A stretch of DNA of 64,000 nucleotides, taken from assembly GCA_037190175.1 (NCBI GenBank), contig JBBCJM010000021.1, forward strand, positions 1 to 64,000. Reading direction: 5' to 3'. Positions within the stretch are counted from its first letter, which is position 1; each line of letters opens with the position of its first letter. The stretch comes from JBBCJM01 sp037190175 (lineage in GTDB: Bacteria; Pseudomonadota; Alphaproteobacteria; Rhodobacterales; Rhodobacteraceae). The notes under the pieces are model-generated. The model saw nothing but the letters and a program-made list of their open reading frames with translations, ran no database searches and was not told where the DNA came from. Shown here in pieces: positions 27,430-36,212 of this stretch. A program made the position numbers and the translations under genes.

Positions 27430-27987
27430 ATGTTCATCCAGACCGAGTCCACCCCCAACCCGGCGACGCTGAAGTTCCTGCCCGGCCAGATGGTGCTGGA
27501 GGCGGGCAGCGCCGACTTCCCCAATGCCGAGGCCGCCGCGCAGAGCCCGCTGGCCAGCCGCATCTTCGACACCGGCGCGGTGACCGGCGTGTTCCTGGGC
27601 CATGACTTCGTGACCGTGACCAAGGCCGAGGGCACCGACTGGGCCCATGTGAAGCCCGGCGTGCTGGGCGCGATCATGGAACACTACCAGTCCGGCCAGC
27701 CGGCGCTGATCGGCGAGGCCGCGGCGGCCCACAGCGTGCAGGACGGCCCGGATGCCGACATCGTGCGCCAGATCAAGGACCTGCTGGATACCCGGGTGCG
27801 CCCCGCGGTGGCGCAGGACGGCGGCGACATCACCTTCCACGGCTTCGACCGGGGCGTGGTCTACCTGCACATGAAGGGCTCCTGCGCCGGCTGCCCGTCC
27901 TCGACCTTGACGCTGAAGATGGGGATCGAGAACCTGCTGCGGCACTATATCCCCGAGGTGCGCGAGGTGCGGCCGGTTGCCGCCTGA
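27430..27987 (+). CDS. Nfu/NifU-type Fe-S scaffold protein
   Basis: A 185-residue protein with an Nfu N-terminal domain (MFIQTESTPNPATLKFLPG at 1-19) and a NifU C-terminal domain carrying the cluster-binding CxxC at Cys152 and Cys155 (SCAGCPSS). It assembles or carries [4Fe-4S] clusters in the cytoplasm, functionally close to Mrp encoded at 5.6 kb. The stop lies 11 bases inside the tsaB start, consistent with an operon. Confidence 0.93.
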   Translation: MFIQTESTPNPATLKFLPGQMVLEAGSADFPNAEAAAQSPLASRIFDTGAVTGVFLGHDFVTVTKAEGTDWAHVKPGVLGAIMEHYQSGQPALIGEAAAAHSVQDGPDADIVRQIKDLLDTRVRPAVAQDGGDITFHGFDRGVVYLHMKGSCAGCPSSTLTLKMGIENLLRHYIPEVREVRPVAA

Positions 27988-28576
27988 GCCGCATATCCTG
28001 GCCTTCGACACATCGGCCGCGCATTGCGCGGCCGCTTTGCTGTCGGGCGGGCGGGTGCTGGCCAGCCGTGACGAGCAGATGGCCACCGGGCAGGCGGAAC
28101 GGCTGTTGCCGCTCTTGGAGGAGGTGCTGGCCGAGGGCGGGATCGGCTGGCGCGACCTGACGGCGCTGGCGGTGGGCACGGGGCCGGGCAACTTCACCGG
28201 GGTGCGCATCGCGGTCGCGGCGGCGCGGGGGCTGGCTTTGGGGCTGGGGATCCCGGCCATCGGCGTGACCCGGCTGGAGGCGCTGGCCCACGGCCTGCCG
28301 CGCCCGGTGACGGTGGTCGAGGACGCCCGGCGCGGCGAGGCCTATGTGCAGGCCTTCGACGGCGGCGCGGCCCGGCTGATGCCGATGGCGCAGGCGCTGG
28401 CGCTGCCCGGCTCGCGGGTGGGGCAGGGCGGGCTGGCCCCGGCCATGCCGCTGGCCGAGGCCATCGCCCAAGTGGCCGCCGCCCGCACCCCCCCGCATCC
28501 GCGCCCCGCGCCCTTCTACCTGCGCGGGGCCGACGCGAGCCCGCCCGCCGACCCGCCGCCGGTGATCCTGCCGTGA
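27977..28576 (+). CDS. tsaB: tRNA threonylcarbamoyladenosine protein TsaB
   Basis: A 199-residue ASKHA-fold protein that supports TsaD in making t6A37 in tRNAs reading ANN codons. ILAFDTSAAHCAAALL is the N-terminal ATPase-fold strand and VGTGPGNFTGVRI the conserved TsaB block near residue 66. The start is a rare TTG at 27977, with GAGG nine bases upstream; no closer ATG or GTG would keep the ILAFDTS strand. It overlaps nfu by 11 bases and rimI by four (GTGA). Confidence 0.9.
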   Translation: MPPEPHILAFDTSAAHCAAALLSGGRVLASRDEQMATGQAERLLPLLEEVLAEGGIGWRDLTALAVGTGPGNFTGVRIAVAAARGLALGLGIPAIGVTRLEALAHGLPRPVTVVEDARRGEAYVQAFDGGAARLMPMAQALALPGSRVGQGGLAPAMPLAEAIAQVAAARTPPHPRPAPFYLRGADASPPADPPPVILP

Positions 28577-29061
28577 GCCCCGAGGACATGGCCGCGCTGC
28601 ACGCGATCTGCTTCACCCAGCCGCGCCCCTGGACCGCGGCCGAGTTCGCCGAGATCCTGGCCCGCCCCGGGGTGTTCCTGTGCCTCGCCGACCGCTCATC
28701 GCTCCCTGCCGGGCGCTCTTCGCCGACCGAGGACGGCCCGGCAGGGCAGGAGGAGGGGCCGGCGGGCTTCCTGCTCGGCCGGGCGCTGGCGGGGGAGGCG
28801 GAGCTCCTGACGCTGGCCGTCGACCCCCGCGCCCGCCGGCGGGGCACCGGCGCGGCGCTGGTGGCAGAGTTCCTCAGCGAGGCCCTGCACCGCCACGCCA
28901 CCCGCGCCTTCCTGGAGGTCGCCGAGACCAACGCCGCCGCCCGCGCGCTCTACGCCCGCATGGGGTTCGGGCAGGTCGGCCGCCGGCGGGGCTACTTCGC
29001 CGCCCCCGGCCAGCCGGCGCAGGATGCCATCGTCATGGCCCGCGATCTGCCCCTTTCCTGA
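28573..29061 (+). CDS. rimI: Ribosomal protein N-acetyltransferase RimI-like
   Basis: A 162-residue GNAT enzyme. The acetyl-CoA motif VDPRARRRGTGAALVAEFL and the AARALYARMGFGQVGRRRGYF tail fit RimI, which acetylates the N-terminus of S18. The start is GTG, overlapping the tsaB stop. An odd feature is a low-complexity insert (about residues 42-65, Ser/Pro/Gly-rich) between the first strand and the acetyl-CoA motif, not expected in RimI. The tsaB-rimI pairing supports the name. Confidence 0.85.
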   Translation: MSPEDMAALHAICFTQPRPWTAAEFAEILARPGVFLCLADRSSLPAGRSSPTEDGPAGQEEGPAGFLLGRALAGEAELLTLAVDPRARRRGTGAALVAEFLSEALHRHATRAFLEVAETNAAARALYARMGFGQVGRRRGYFAAPGQPAQDAIVMARDLPLS

Positions 29062-29102
29062 CCGGGCGATCAAATCCCGCCCGGCCGGCCCCGGATAGCC
29101 CC

Positions 29103-29132
29103 TTGACCGCCCGCGGGCTTGCCCCCCTAAAT
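29103..29132 (+). promoter_or_regulatory. Candidate promoter for the BMP transporter operon
   Basis: TTGACC (29103-29108) and CTAAAT (29127-29132) are spaced by 18 bases upstream of the substrate-binding protein gene, leaving a leader of about 55 bases. The match is good at -35 and moderate at -10. Confidence 0.45.
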
Positions 29133-29192
29133 GATCCACGAACCGGGGCCATGCGAGAGCCCCGCCGCGAACAACCAAACCGGGAGAGACCC

Positions 29193-30191
29193 ATGACCCT
29201 CACGAAATCCCTGGCGACGGCGGCATCGGCCCTGGCGCTGACCGCGGGCCTTGCCGCCGCCGAGCCGGCGATCATCTTCGACCTGGGCGGCAAGTTCGAC
29301 AAATCCTTCAACGAGGCCGCCTTCAACGGCGCCACCCGTTGGGCGCAGGAGACCGGGGGCACCTTCAAGGAGCTCGAGATGCAGTCCGAGGCCCAGCGCG
29401 AACAGGCGCTGCGCCGCCTGGCCGAGGCCGGGGCCAACCCGATCGTGATGACGGGCTTCGCCTTCGGCGACGTGCTGAACACCGTGGCGCCGGACTATCC
29501 CGACACCAGGTTCGCCATCATCGACGCCGAGGTGGCCCAGCCCAACGTCCGCTCGGTGCTGTTCGCCGAGCACGAGGGGTCGTATCTGGTCGGCGTGCTG
29601 GCCGCCATGGCCTCGCAGACCGATACCGTGGGCTTCATCGGCGGCATGGACATCCCGCTGATTCGCCGCTTCGGCTGCGGCTATGCCCAGGGGGTGAAGG
29701 CGGTGAATCCCGACGCCACCGTGATCCTGAACATGACCGGCACCACCCCGGCGGCCTGGAACGACCCGGTGAAGGGCGGCGAACTGGCCAAAAGCCAGAA
29801 GGCGCAGGGGGCCGACGTGATCTATGCCGCCGCGGGCGGCACCGGGATCGGCGTCCTGCAGGCCGCGGCCGACGAGGGGATCCTCTCGATCGGGGTCGAC
29901 AGCAACCAGAACCACCTGCACCCGGGCAAGGTGCTGACCTCGATGCTGAAGCGGGTGGACAACGCCGTGTACGAGGCCTTCACGGCCGGCGAGGCGCTGG
30001 AGACCGGCAGCACGATCTCGATGGACCTGGCCTCCGAGGGCGTGGGCTATGCGCTGGACGAGCACAACGCCGCGCTGATCACCGACGAGATGAAGGCGGC
30101 GGTCGATGCGGCGGCCGAGCAGATCAAGTCGGGCGAGCTGGCGGTGCACAACTATTCGGACGACAACACCTGCCCCGCGGCGCAGTTCTGA
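29193..30191 (+). CDS. BMP-family ABC transporter substrate-binding protein
   Basis: A 332-residue periplasmic binding protein of the BMP/Med (PnrA) family, which binds nucleosides. It has a signal peptide (about 1-23, ending GLAAAE) without a lipobox cysteine. FDLGGKFDKSFNEAAFNGA is the family's N-terminal strand and ligand region, with GFIGGMDIPLIRRFGCGYAQG in the middle. It heads the operon with an ATPase, two permeases and, beyond a repeat, purine nucleoside phosphorylase, which supports purine nucleosides as cargo. Confidence 0.9.
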   Translation: MTLTKSLATAASALALTAGLAAAEPAIIFDLGGKFDKSFNEAAFNGATRWAQETGGTFKELEMQSEAQREQALRRLAEAGANPIVMTGFAFGDVLNTVAPDYPDTRFAIIDAEVAQPNVRSVLFAEHEGSYLVGVLAAMASQTDTVGFIGGMDIPLIRRFGCGYAQGVKAVNPDATVILNMTGTTPAAWNDPVKGGELAKSQKAQGADVIYAAAGGTGIGVLQAAADEGILSIGVDSNQNHLHPGKVLTSMLKRVDNAVYEAFTAGEALETGSTISMDLASEGVGYALDEHNAALITDEMKAAVDAAAEQIKSGELAVHNYSDDNTCPAAQF

Positions 30192-30317
30192 TCGCCTGCG
30201 CCCGGCGGCGACCGCTGCCGGGCGCCCCTCCCCCGCCAGCCCGGTGACGGTGAGCCATCCCCCCTTCGCGACCGCCGCCCCGGCGCCCTGCGCCCCGCGG
30301 CCCCAGGGTGCTGAGCC

Positions 30318-31853
30318 ATGAGCGATCCGCAGACCGCGCCCCTCGCCATCGAACTGCGCGGCATCTCGAAATCATTCGGCCCGGTGCAGGCCAACAAGGA
30401 CATCTCGATCCAGGTCCGCCGCGGCACCATCCACGGCATCATCGGCGAGAACGGCGCGGGCAAGTCCACGCTGATGTCGATCCTCTACGGCTTCTACCGC
30501 GCCGACGCGGGCGAGATCGTGATCGGGGGCAAGGTCACCCCGATCCCCGACAGCCAGTCGGCCATCCGCGCCGGGATCGGCATGGTGTTCCAGCATTTCA
30601 AGCTGGTGCAGAACTTCACCGTGCTGGAGAACATCATCCTGGGCGCCGAGGAGGGCGGCCTGCTGCGCCCCTCGCTGGCCAAGGCGCGGCAGGCGCTGGT
30701 CGACCTCGCCCGCGAATACGGGCTGGAGGTGAACCCCGACGCGCTGATCGAGAACCTCTCGGTCGGCCACCAGCAGCGGGTGGAGATCCTCAAGGCGCTC
30801 TACCGCCAGGCCGACATCCTGATCCTGGACGAGCCCACGGGCGTGCTGACCCCGCCCGAGGCCGACCACCTGTTCCGCATCCTGCGGGGGCTGAAGGACC
30901 AGGGCAAGACCGTGATCCTGATCACCCACAAGCTGCGCGAGATCATGGAGATCACCGACGCGGTCAGCGTGATGCGCCGCGGCGAGATGGTGGCGACGGT
31001 CGAGACCGCCCGCACCAGCCCCGAGGAACTGGCCGAGCTGATGGTGGGCCGCAAGGTCCTGCTGCGGGTGGACAAGAAGCCCGCCGCCCCCGGGCCGGTG
31101 GTGCTGGAGGTCGACGACCTGCGGGTGCACGACGCCCAGGGGGTGGAGCGGCTGAAGGGCGTCAGCCTCACCATCCGCGCGGGCGAGATCCTCGGCATCG
31201 CCGGGGTGGCCGGCAACGGGCAGACCGAGCTTCTGGAGGTGCTGGGCGGCATCGCCCACGGCACCGGCGCCATCCGGCTGAACGGGCAGGACCTGCCTTT
31301 GGGCAAGGCGGCGAACGGGCAGAGCCGCCGCATGGCCGGCATCGCCCATGTGCCCGAGGACCGGCAGGTGCTGGGCCTGATCATGGATTTCACGGCCTGG
31401 GAGAACGTGGCCTTCGGCTATCACCACGCCGCCGAATACCAGAAGAACGCGGTCTTCATGGACAACGAGGCGGTCCGCCGCGACGCGCTCGCCAAGATCG
31501 AACGCTTCGATGTGCGCCCGGCCGACTGCTGGCTGCCGGCCAAGAGCTTCTCGGGCGGGAACCAGCAGAAACTGGTGGTGGCCCGCGAGATCGAGCGCGG
31601 GCCCGACCTGCTGCTGGTCGGCCAGCCCACCCGCGGCGTGGACATCGGCGCCATCGAGTTCATCCACAAGCAGATCGTGGCGCTGCGCGACGCCGGCAAG
31701 GCGATCCTGCTGGTCTCGGTGGAGCTGGACGAGATCATGTCGCTCTCCGACCGCATCGCGGTGATGTTCGACGGCCGCATCATGGGCGAACGCGACCCCG
31801 CCACCACCAACGAGCGCGAACTGGGGCTGCTGATGGCGGGGGTGGGGGGGTGA
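30318..31853 (+). CDS. Nucleoside ABC transporter ATP-binding protein (NupA-like)
   Basis: A 511-residue double ABC ATPase for the BMP-type importer. The first domain has a full Walker A GENGAGKST (43-51), LSVGHQQRVEI and LILDEPTGVL. The second has a degenerate Walker A (GVAGNGQTEL) but a good signature FSGGNQQKLVVARE. Asymmetric sites are usual in this sugar/nucleoside class. The start ATG is preceded by a GC-rich 126-base spacer after the binding protein. One base separates its stop from the small AT-rich gene. Confidence 0.92.
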   Translation: MSDPQTAPLAIELRGISKSFGPVQANKDISIQVRRGTIHGIIGENGAGKSTLMSILYGFYRADAGEIVIGGKVTPIPDSQSAIRAGIGMVFQHFKLVQNFTVLENIILGAEEGGLLRPSLAKARQALVDLAREYGLEVNPDALIENLSVGHQQRVEILKALYRQADILILDEPTGVLTPPEADHLFRILRGLKDQGKTVILITHKLREIMEITDAVSVMRRGEMVATVETARTSPEELAELMVGRKVLLRVDKKPAAPGPVVLEVDDLRVHDAQGVERLKGVSLTIRAGEILGIAGVAGNGQTELLEVLGGIAHGTGAIRLNGQDLPLGKAANGQSRRMAGIAHVPEDRQVLGLIMDFTAWENVAFGYHHAAEYQKNAVFMDNEAVRRDALAKIERFDVRPADCWLPAKSFSGGNQQKLVVAREIERGPDLLLVGQPTRGVDIGAIEFIHKQIVALRDAGKAILLVSVELDEIMSLSDRIAVMFDGRIMGERDPATTNERELGLLMAGVGG

Positions 31854-31854
31854 A

Positions 31855-32181
31855 ATGAAGCTGACTCGGTATCCAGCGAAACGCGAAGCTAGAAATAGCG
31901 AGACCCATGACTACTTTAACGGCGATATCGATCTGGAAAAGGTTAATGTTCGGAGCGGGGAAGTATCAATCAGATTGGAGGGATTTAATACCCAACTAAA
32001 CGGAGCGTACGAAGTGTACTTGAGCTTTGCGCCATCGGAAGTACTTGAAATTCTGAAGATTGCCAGTGTGCAACAATTTGTCCAGCAGTTCGAGTTGGGC
32101 TCGAATATTCGTAACTTGCATAGCAAGATTGCTGAATTGCAGGCGCAGGTTCAATCCTTGACTCAGAAGGACGGCACCTGA
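31855..32181 (+). CDS. AT-rich small protein embedded in the ABC operon
   Basis: A 108-residue protein that I do not recognise. The gene is about 46% G+C (138 of 300 bases counted) while its neighbours are near 70%, and it uses AT-ending codons, so it looks recently acquired. The N-terminal half is polar with beta-like strands (VSIRLEGFNTQLNGAYEVYLSFA). The C-terminal third (LHSKIAELQAQVQSL) looks like a coiled coil. It starts one base after the ATPase stop and its own stop overlaps the permease ATG (TGATG), so it sits precisely within the operon. Confidence 0.75.
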   Translation: MKLTRYPAKREARNSETHDYFNGDIDLEKVNVRSGEVSIRLEGFNTQLNGAYEVYLSFAPSEVLEILKIASVQQFVQQFELGSNIRNLHSKIAELQAQVQSLTQKDGT

Positions 32182-33275
32182 TGGACCGGATGCCGAAATG
32201 GGCCGATGTGGCCGTGGTGCCGGCGATCAGCCTGCTCCTGGCCTTCGTCATCTCCTCCCTCGTGATCCTCGCCATCGGGGAAAACCCGTGGGAGGCGATG
32301 AAGCTGATGGTGACGGGGGCCCTGGGCTCCACCTACGGCTGGGGCTATACGCTCTATTACGCCACCAACTTCATGTTCACCGGGCTCGCCGTCTCGGTCG
32401 CCTTCCACGCGGGCCTCTTCAACATCGGCGGCGAGGGGCAGGCGACCTTGGGCGGCCTCGGCGTGGCGCTGGTCTGCCTGTTCCTGCCCTGGCCGCACTG
32501 GAGCCTGGCGCTCGCCGCCGCGGTGCTGGCGGCCGCGGCCTTCGGCGCGCTCTGGGCCGCGGTGCCGGCCTGGCTGCAGGCCAAGCGCGGCAGCCACATC
32601 GTGATCACCACGATCATGTTCAACTTCATCGCCGCGGCGCTCCTGAACTACATCCTGGTCAACATCCTGCGCCCGGTGGGCAGCATGGACCCGGCCTCGG
32701 CCCGTTTCGCGACCGAGCTGCGGCTGCCGCGGCTGGGCGAGATGCTGAACGGGCTCGGCATCCCCTTCGCCCGCGGCACGCCCGCCAACGTGACCTTCGT
32801 GATCGCGGTTCTGGCCTGCCTCGGCGTCTGGCTGCTGATCTGGCGCACCCGGCTCGGCTACGAGATCCGCGCCTTCGGCAAGTCGGAACGCGCCGCGGTC
32901 TATGCCGGGATCAACCCGGTGCGCATCACCATGGCCGCCATGCTGATCTCGGGCGGGCTGGCCGGGCTGATGGCCACCAACCAGGTGATGGGCGAGGCGC
33001 AGAGGCTGCTGCTGAACTCGGTCGAGGGCGCCGGGTTCATCGGCATCGCGGTGGCGCTGATGGGGCGGTCGCACCCGGTGGGGGTGTTCCTGGCCGCGAT
33101 CCTGTTCGGCTTCCTCTACCAGGGCGGGGCGGAACTGGCGCTCTGGACCAAGATCCCCCGCGAGTTGATCACCGTGATCCAGGCGCTGGTGATCCTGTTC
33201 ACCGGGGCCTTGGACAACATGGTGCGCCGGCCGGTCGAATGGCTGTTCGCGGTGGCACGCAGGGGGGCGCGGTGA
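32181..33275 (+). CDS. Nucleoside ABC transporter permease 1 (NupB-like)
   Basis: A 364-residue permease of the BPD_transp_2 class, with about nine helices. LFNIGGEGQATLGGLGVAL is the family landmark near residue 75, and GLAGLMATNQVMGEAQRL sits in the second half. The gene overlaps the stop of the AT-rich small gene by one base and its own stop overlaps the second permease start. It forms the inner-membrane channel with the next permease. Confidence 0.92.
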   Translation: MDRMPKWADVAVVPAISLLLAFVISSLVILAIGENPWEAMKLMVTGALGSTYGWGYTLYYATNFMFTGLAVSVAFHAGLFNIGGEGQATLGGLGVALVCLFLPWPHWSLALAAAVLAAAAFGALWAAVPAWLQAKRGSHIVITTIMFNFIAAALLNYILVNILRPVGSMDPASARFATELRLPRLGEMLNGLGIPFARGTPANVTFVIAVLACLGVWLLIWRTRLGYEIRAFGKSERAAVYAGINPVRITMAAMLISGGLAGLMATNQVMGEAQRLLLNSVEGAGFIGIAVALMGRSHPVGVFLAAILFGFLYQGGAELALWTKIPRELITVIQALVILFTGALDNMVRRPVEWLFAVARRGAR

Positions 33276-34240
33276 TGGATTTCGCGACGCTGATCCAGAT
33301 CCTCGACTCCACCGTGCGGCTGGCCACGCCCTTGCTCTTCGCCTGCCTCGCCGGGCTCTTCTCCGAACGCGCCGGGGTGTTCGACATCGGGCTGGAAGGC
33401 AAGATGCTGATGGCGGCCTTCGTCTCGGGCGCGGCGGCGGCGGTCACCGGCTCGGTCTGGCTGGGGCTGCTGGCGGGGATCGCGGGTTCGGTGGCCATGT
33501 CGGGGATCCACGGGCTGGCCTCGATCACCTTCCGCGGCAACCAGCTGATCTCCGGCGTGGCGATCAACTTCCTGGCCTCGGGCATCACCGTGCTGCTGGG
33601 GCAGAACTGGTTCGGGCTGGGCGGGCGCACCCCGCCGATCTCGGGCGACGCGCGGTTCCAGCCCATCACCCTGCCCTTCGCCGAGTCCTTGCGCGAGGTG
33701 CCGGTGCTGGGGCCGGTCTATTTCGAACTGATCTCGGGCCATTCGATCCTGGTCTACCTGGCCGCGGCGCTGGTGCCGGGCACCTGGTGGCTCCTCTACC
33801 GCACCCGCTTCGGCCTGCGGCTGCGCGCGGTGGGCGAGAACCCGGCGGCGGTCGATACCGCGGGGGTCAGCGTGATCGGGATGCGCTTCGCCGCGGTGGG
33901 GATCTGCGGGGTGCTCTGCGGCCTCGCGGGCGCCTACCTCGCCACCTCGCTCTCGGCCGGCTTCGGCAAGGAGATGACCGCGGGCCGCGGCTTCATCGCG
34001 CTGGCCGCGCTGATCTTCGCCAAGTGGCGGCCCTGGCACGCGCTGGGCGCCTGCCTGCTGTTCGGCCTGCTGGAGGCGCTGGGCAACCGCTATCAGAACA
34101 TCGACCTCGGCGCCTTCGTGGTGCCGGTGCAGGCGATGCAGGCACTGCCCTATATCCTGACGGTGGTGATCCTGGCGGGCTTCGTGGGCAAGGCGATCCC
34201 GCCGCGGGCGGGCGGCGAGCCCTATGTGAAGGAAAGATAG
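33275..34240 (+). CDS. Nucleoside ABC transporter permease 2 (NupC-like)
   Basis: A 321-residue membrane permease. GVFDIGLEGKMLMAAFVSG is the family's GLEG landmark, and FIALAALIFAKWRPWHALG lies in the last third. ATG at 33275 overlaps the previous stop; an in-frame GTG three bases earlier is an alternative. The length fits the NupC/YufQ-like permeases, slightly shorter than partner 1. A long inverted repeat follows the stop before purine nucleoside phosphorylase. Confidence 0.92.
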   Translation: MDFATLIQILDSTVRLATPLLFACLAGLFSERAGVFDIGLEGKMLMAAFVSGAAAAVTGSVWLGLLAGIAGSVAMSGIHGLASITFRGNQLISGVAINFLASGITVLLGQNWFGLGGRTPPISGDARFQPITLPFAESLREVPVLGPVYFELISGHSILVYLAAALVPGTWWLLYRTRFGLRLRAVGENPAAVDTAGVSVIGMRFAAVGICGVLCGLAGAYLATSLSAGFGKEMTAGRGFIALAALIFAKWRPWHALGACLLFGLLEALGNRYQNIDLGAFVVPVQAMQALPYILTVVILAGFVGKAIPPRAGGEPYVKER

Positions 34241-34274
34241 GGGGCGCCGCCCCCTCGGCTTCGCCTCACCCCCG

Positions 34275-34343
34275 GGATACTTGGAACACCAAAGAAAGCC
34301 ATTCTGAATCAGATGCCTGCTTTCTTTGGTGTTCCAAGTATCC
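34275..34343. repeat. Large inverted repeat (25-base arms), two opposed repeat copies
   Basis: Arms 34275-34299 and 34319-34343 are perfectly complementary and begin GGATACTTGGAACACCAAAG; the loop is 19 bases (34300-34318). On either side are the C-rich and G-rich runs of the CCGGGGGG repeat family, so this is two copies in opposite orientation. It separates the permease from the phosphorylase gene and would form a strong hairpin in RNA, a likely terminator or processing site. Confidence 0.8.
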
Positions 34344-34410
34344 TGCGGGGGTCCGGGGGTGCAAAACCCCTGGGGCCGGAGCCGGGTGCAACGATGGGAG
34401 GGGGAAAGCC

Positions 34411-35226
34411 ATGACCGCCGAGCAGACAGCCGCCATCGTGCGGCAGCGGGCGGGGGCAGAGCCGGTGCGGCTGGGCCTCGTGCTGGGCTCCGGCCTCGGG
34501 CATCTGGCGCAGGCGGTGGAGGGGGTGGCGGTGCCCTATCCCGACCTGCCGGGCTTTCCCCATGCGGGCGTCAGCGGACACAATCCGAACCTCGTCGTGG
34601 GCGATCTGGAAGGGGTGCGGGTCGCGGTGTTCGGCGGGCGGGCGCATTACTACGAGAGCGGCGACCCCAGGGTGATGCGCCGGCCGCTGGAGGTGCTGGC
34701 GGCGCTGGGGGCGCAATCCCTGATCCTGACCAATGCCGCCGGCAGCCTGCGGCCCGACATCCGGCCCGGCGACCTGATGCTGCTGAGCGACCACATCAAC
34801 TTCTCCGGCCTCAACCCGCTGATCGGCGAGCCCACCGACCGCCGCTTCGTGCCGATGACCGAGGCGCACGACCCCGGCCTGCGCGCCGCGCTGCGGACCG
34901 CCGCCGAAACCGAGGGCATCGCGCTGCCCGAGGGGGTCTATGCCTGGTACTCCGGCCCCTCCTTCGAGACGCCGGCCGAGATCCGGGCGATCCGCACCCT
35001 GGGCGCCGATGCGGTGGGGATGTCCACGGTGCCCGAGGTGATCCTGGCCCGCTTCCTGGGCCTGCGGGTCGCCGCGGTCAGCACCATCACCAACATGGCC
35101 GCGGGCCTGTCGGACGAGCAGATCAGCCACGAGCACACCAAGGCTATGGCGCCGCTGGGCGCGGCCAAGCTGGAACGTGTCCTGCGCGCCATGCTGCGGG
35201 GGATGCAACAGGACGTGACCGCCTGA
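34411..35226 (+). CDS. Purine nucleoside phosphorylase
   Basis: A 271-residue trimeric-type (class II) PNP that converts purine nucleosides and phosphate to base and ribose-1-phosphate. LGLVLGSGLGHLAQAV is the phosphate-binding N-terminal block, GRAHYYESGD supplies His/Tyr contacts, and ILTNAAGSLRPDIRPGDLMLLSDHIN and FETPAEIRAIRTLGADAVGMSTVPEV are class signatures. A strong GGGAGGGGG site precedes the ATG. Its place after the BMP transporter suggests salvage of imported nucleosides. Xanthosine may also be a substrate. Confidence 0.92.
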   Translation: MTAEQTAAIVRQRAGAEPVRLGLVLGSGLGHLAQAVEGVAVPYPDLPGFPHAGVSGHNPNLVVGDLEGVRVAVFGGRAHYYESGDPRVMRRPLEVLAALGAQSLILTNAAGSLRPDIRPGDLMLLSDHINFSGLNPLIGEPTDRRFVPMTEAHDPGLRAALRTAAETEGIALPEGVYAWYSGPSFETPAEIRAIRTLGADAVGMSTVPEVILARFLGLRVAAVSTITNMAAGLSDEQISHEHTKAMAPLGAAKLERVLRAMLRGMQQDVTA

Positions 35227-35288
35227 CCTTTGACAAGCTGCACCGCAGCGGACATGGCTTGGAAGGAACCGCGCGCCGGGGCCTGCCG

Positions 35289-36212
35289 ATGCAGTTGTAT
35301 CTTCCCATTGCCGAACTGTCGGTCAATGCGCTCGTCCTCTTCGGGCTGGGCGGGCTGGTGGGCGTCATGTCGGGGATGTTCGGGGTGGGCGGCGGCTTCC
35401 TGATCACGCCGCTGCTGTTCTTCCTGGGCATCCCGCCGGCGGTGGCGGTGGCCACCGGGGCCAACCAGGTGGTGGCCTCCTCGGTCTCGGGCGTCATGGC
35501 GCAGCTGCGGCGCAAGGGGGTCGACTTCCGCATGGGCGGCGTGCTGCTGGCCGGCGGGGTGGTGGGCTCGGCGCTGGGGATCTGGGTCTTCACCACGCTG
35601 GCCCGGGTGGGGCAGGTCGATCTCTTCGTGCAGCTCTGCTACGTGATCTTCCTGGGCGGGATCGGGGCGATGATGCTGCGCGAGAGCCTGGCGAGCCTGG
35701 CCCGCGCCCGCAACCCGCAGGCGCCGGTGCGCCGGGCGCATGTGCATACCTGGGTGCACGGGCTGCCCTTGAAGATGCGCTTCCGCACCTCGGGGCTCTA
35801 CATCTCGGTGCTGCCGCCCTTGGGCGTGGGCGCCGCGGTGGGGTTCCTGGCCGCGATCATGGGGGTGGGCGGCGGCTTCATCATGGTGCCGGCGATGATC
35901 TACATCCTGGGGATGCCGACCAAGGTGGTGGTGGGCACCTCGCTCTTCCAGATCGTCTTCGTCGCGGCCTTCACCACTGTGGCCCATGCGGTGACCAGCC
36001 AGACCGTGGACATGGTGCTGGCCCTCCTGCTGATCCTGGGCGGGGTGGTGGGGGCGCAGATCGGCACCCGGCTGGGGGTCATGCTGCGGGCCGAGCAGAT
36101 GCGGCTGATGCTGGCGATCCTCGTGCTGCTGGTCTGCCTGCGGGTGGCGGCCGACCTGGTGCTGACGCCGGACGAGCTCTACTCGCTGGCCCCGGGCAGC
36201 ATCGTGCCATGA
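35289..36212 (+). CDS. TauE/SafE-family sulfite or anion exporter
   Basis: A 307-residue membrane protein with about eight helices and the duplicated TauE/SafE motif: GVMSGMFGVGGGFLITPLL (first half) and GFLAAIMGVGGGFIMVPAM (second half). These proteins export sulfite, sulfoacetate or related anions. The start ATG at 35289 follows a weak site. The stop overlaps the next gene's ATG, a TIGR02186-type protein commonly found beside this transporter. Confidence 0.9.
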   Translation: MQLYLPIAELSVNALVLFGLGGLVGVMSGMFGVGGGFLITPLLFFLGIPPAVAVATGANQVVASSVSGVMAQLRRKGVDFRMGGVLLAGGVVGSALGIWVFTTLARVGQVDLFVQLCYVIFLGGIGAMMLRESLASLARARNPQAPVRRAHVHTWVHGLPLKMRFRTSGLYISVLPPLGVGAAVGFLAAIMGVGGGFIMVPAMIYILGMPTKVVVGTSLFQIVFVAAFTTVAHAVTSQTVDMVLALLLILGGVVGAQIGTRLGVMLRAEQMRLMLAILVLLVCLRVAADLVLTPDELYSLAPGSIVP

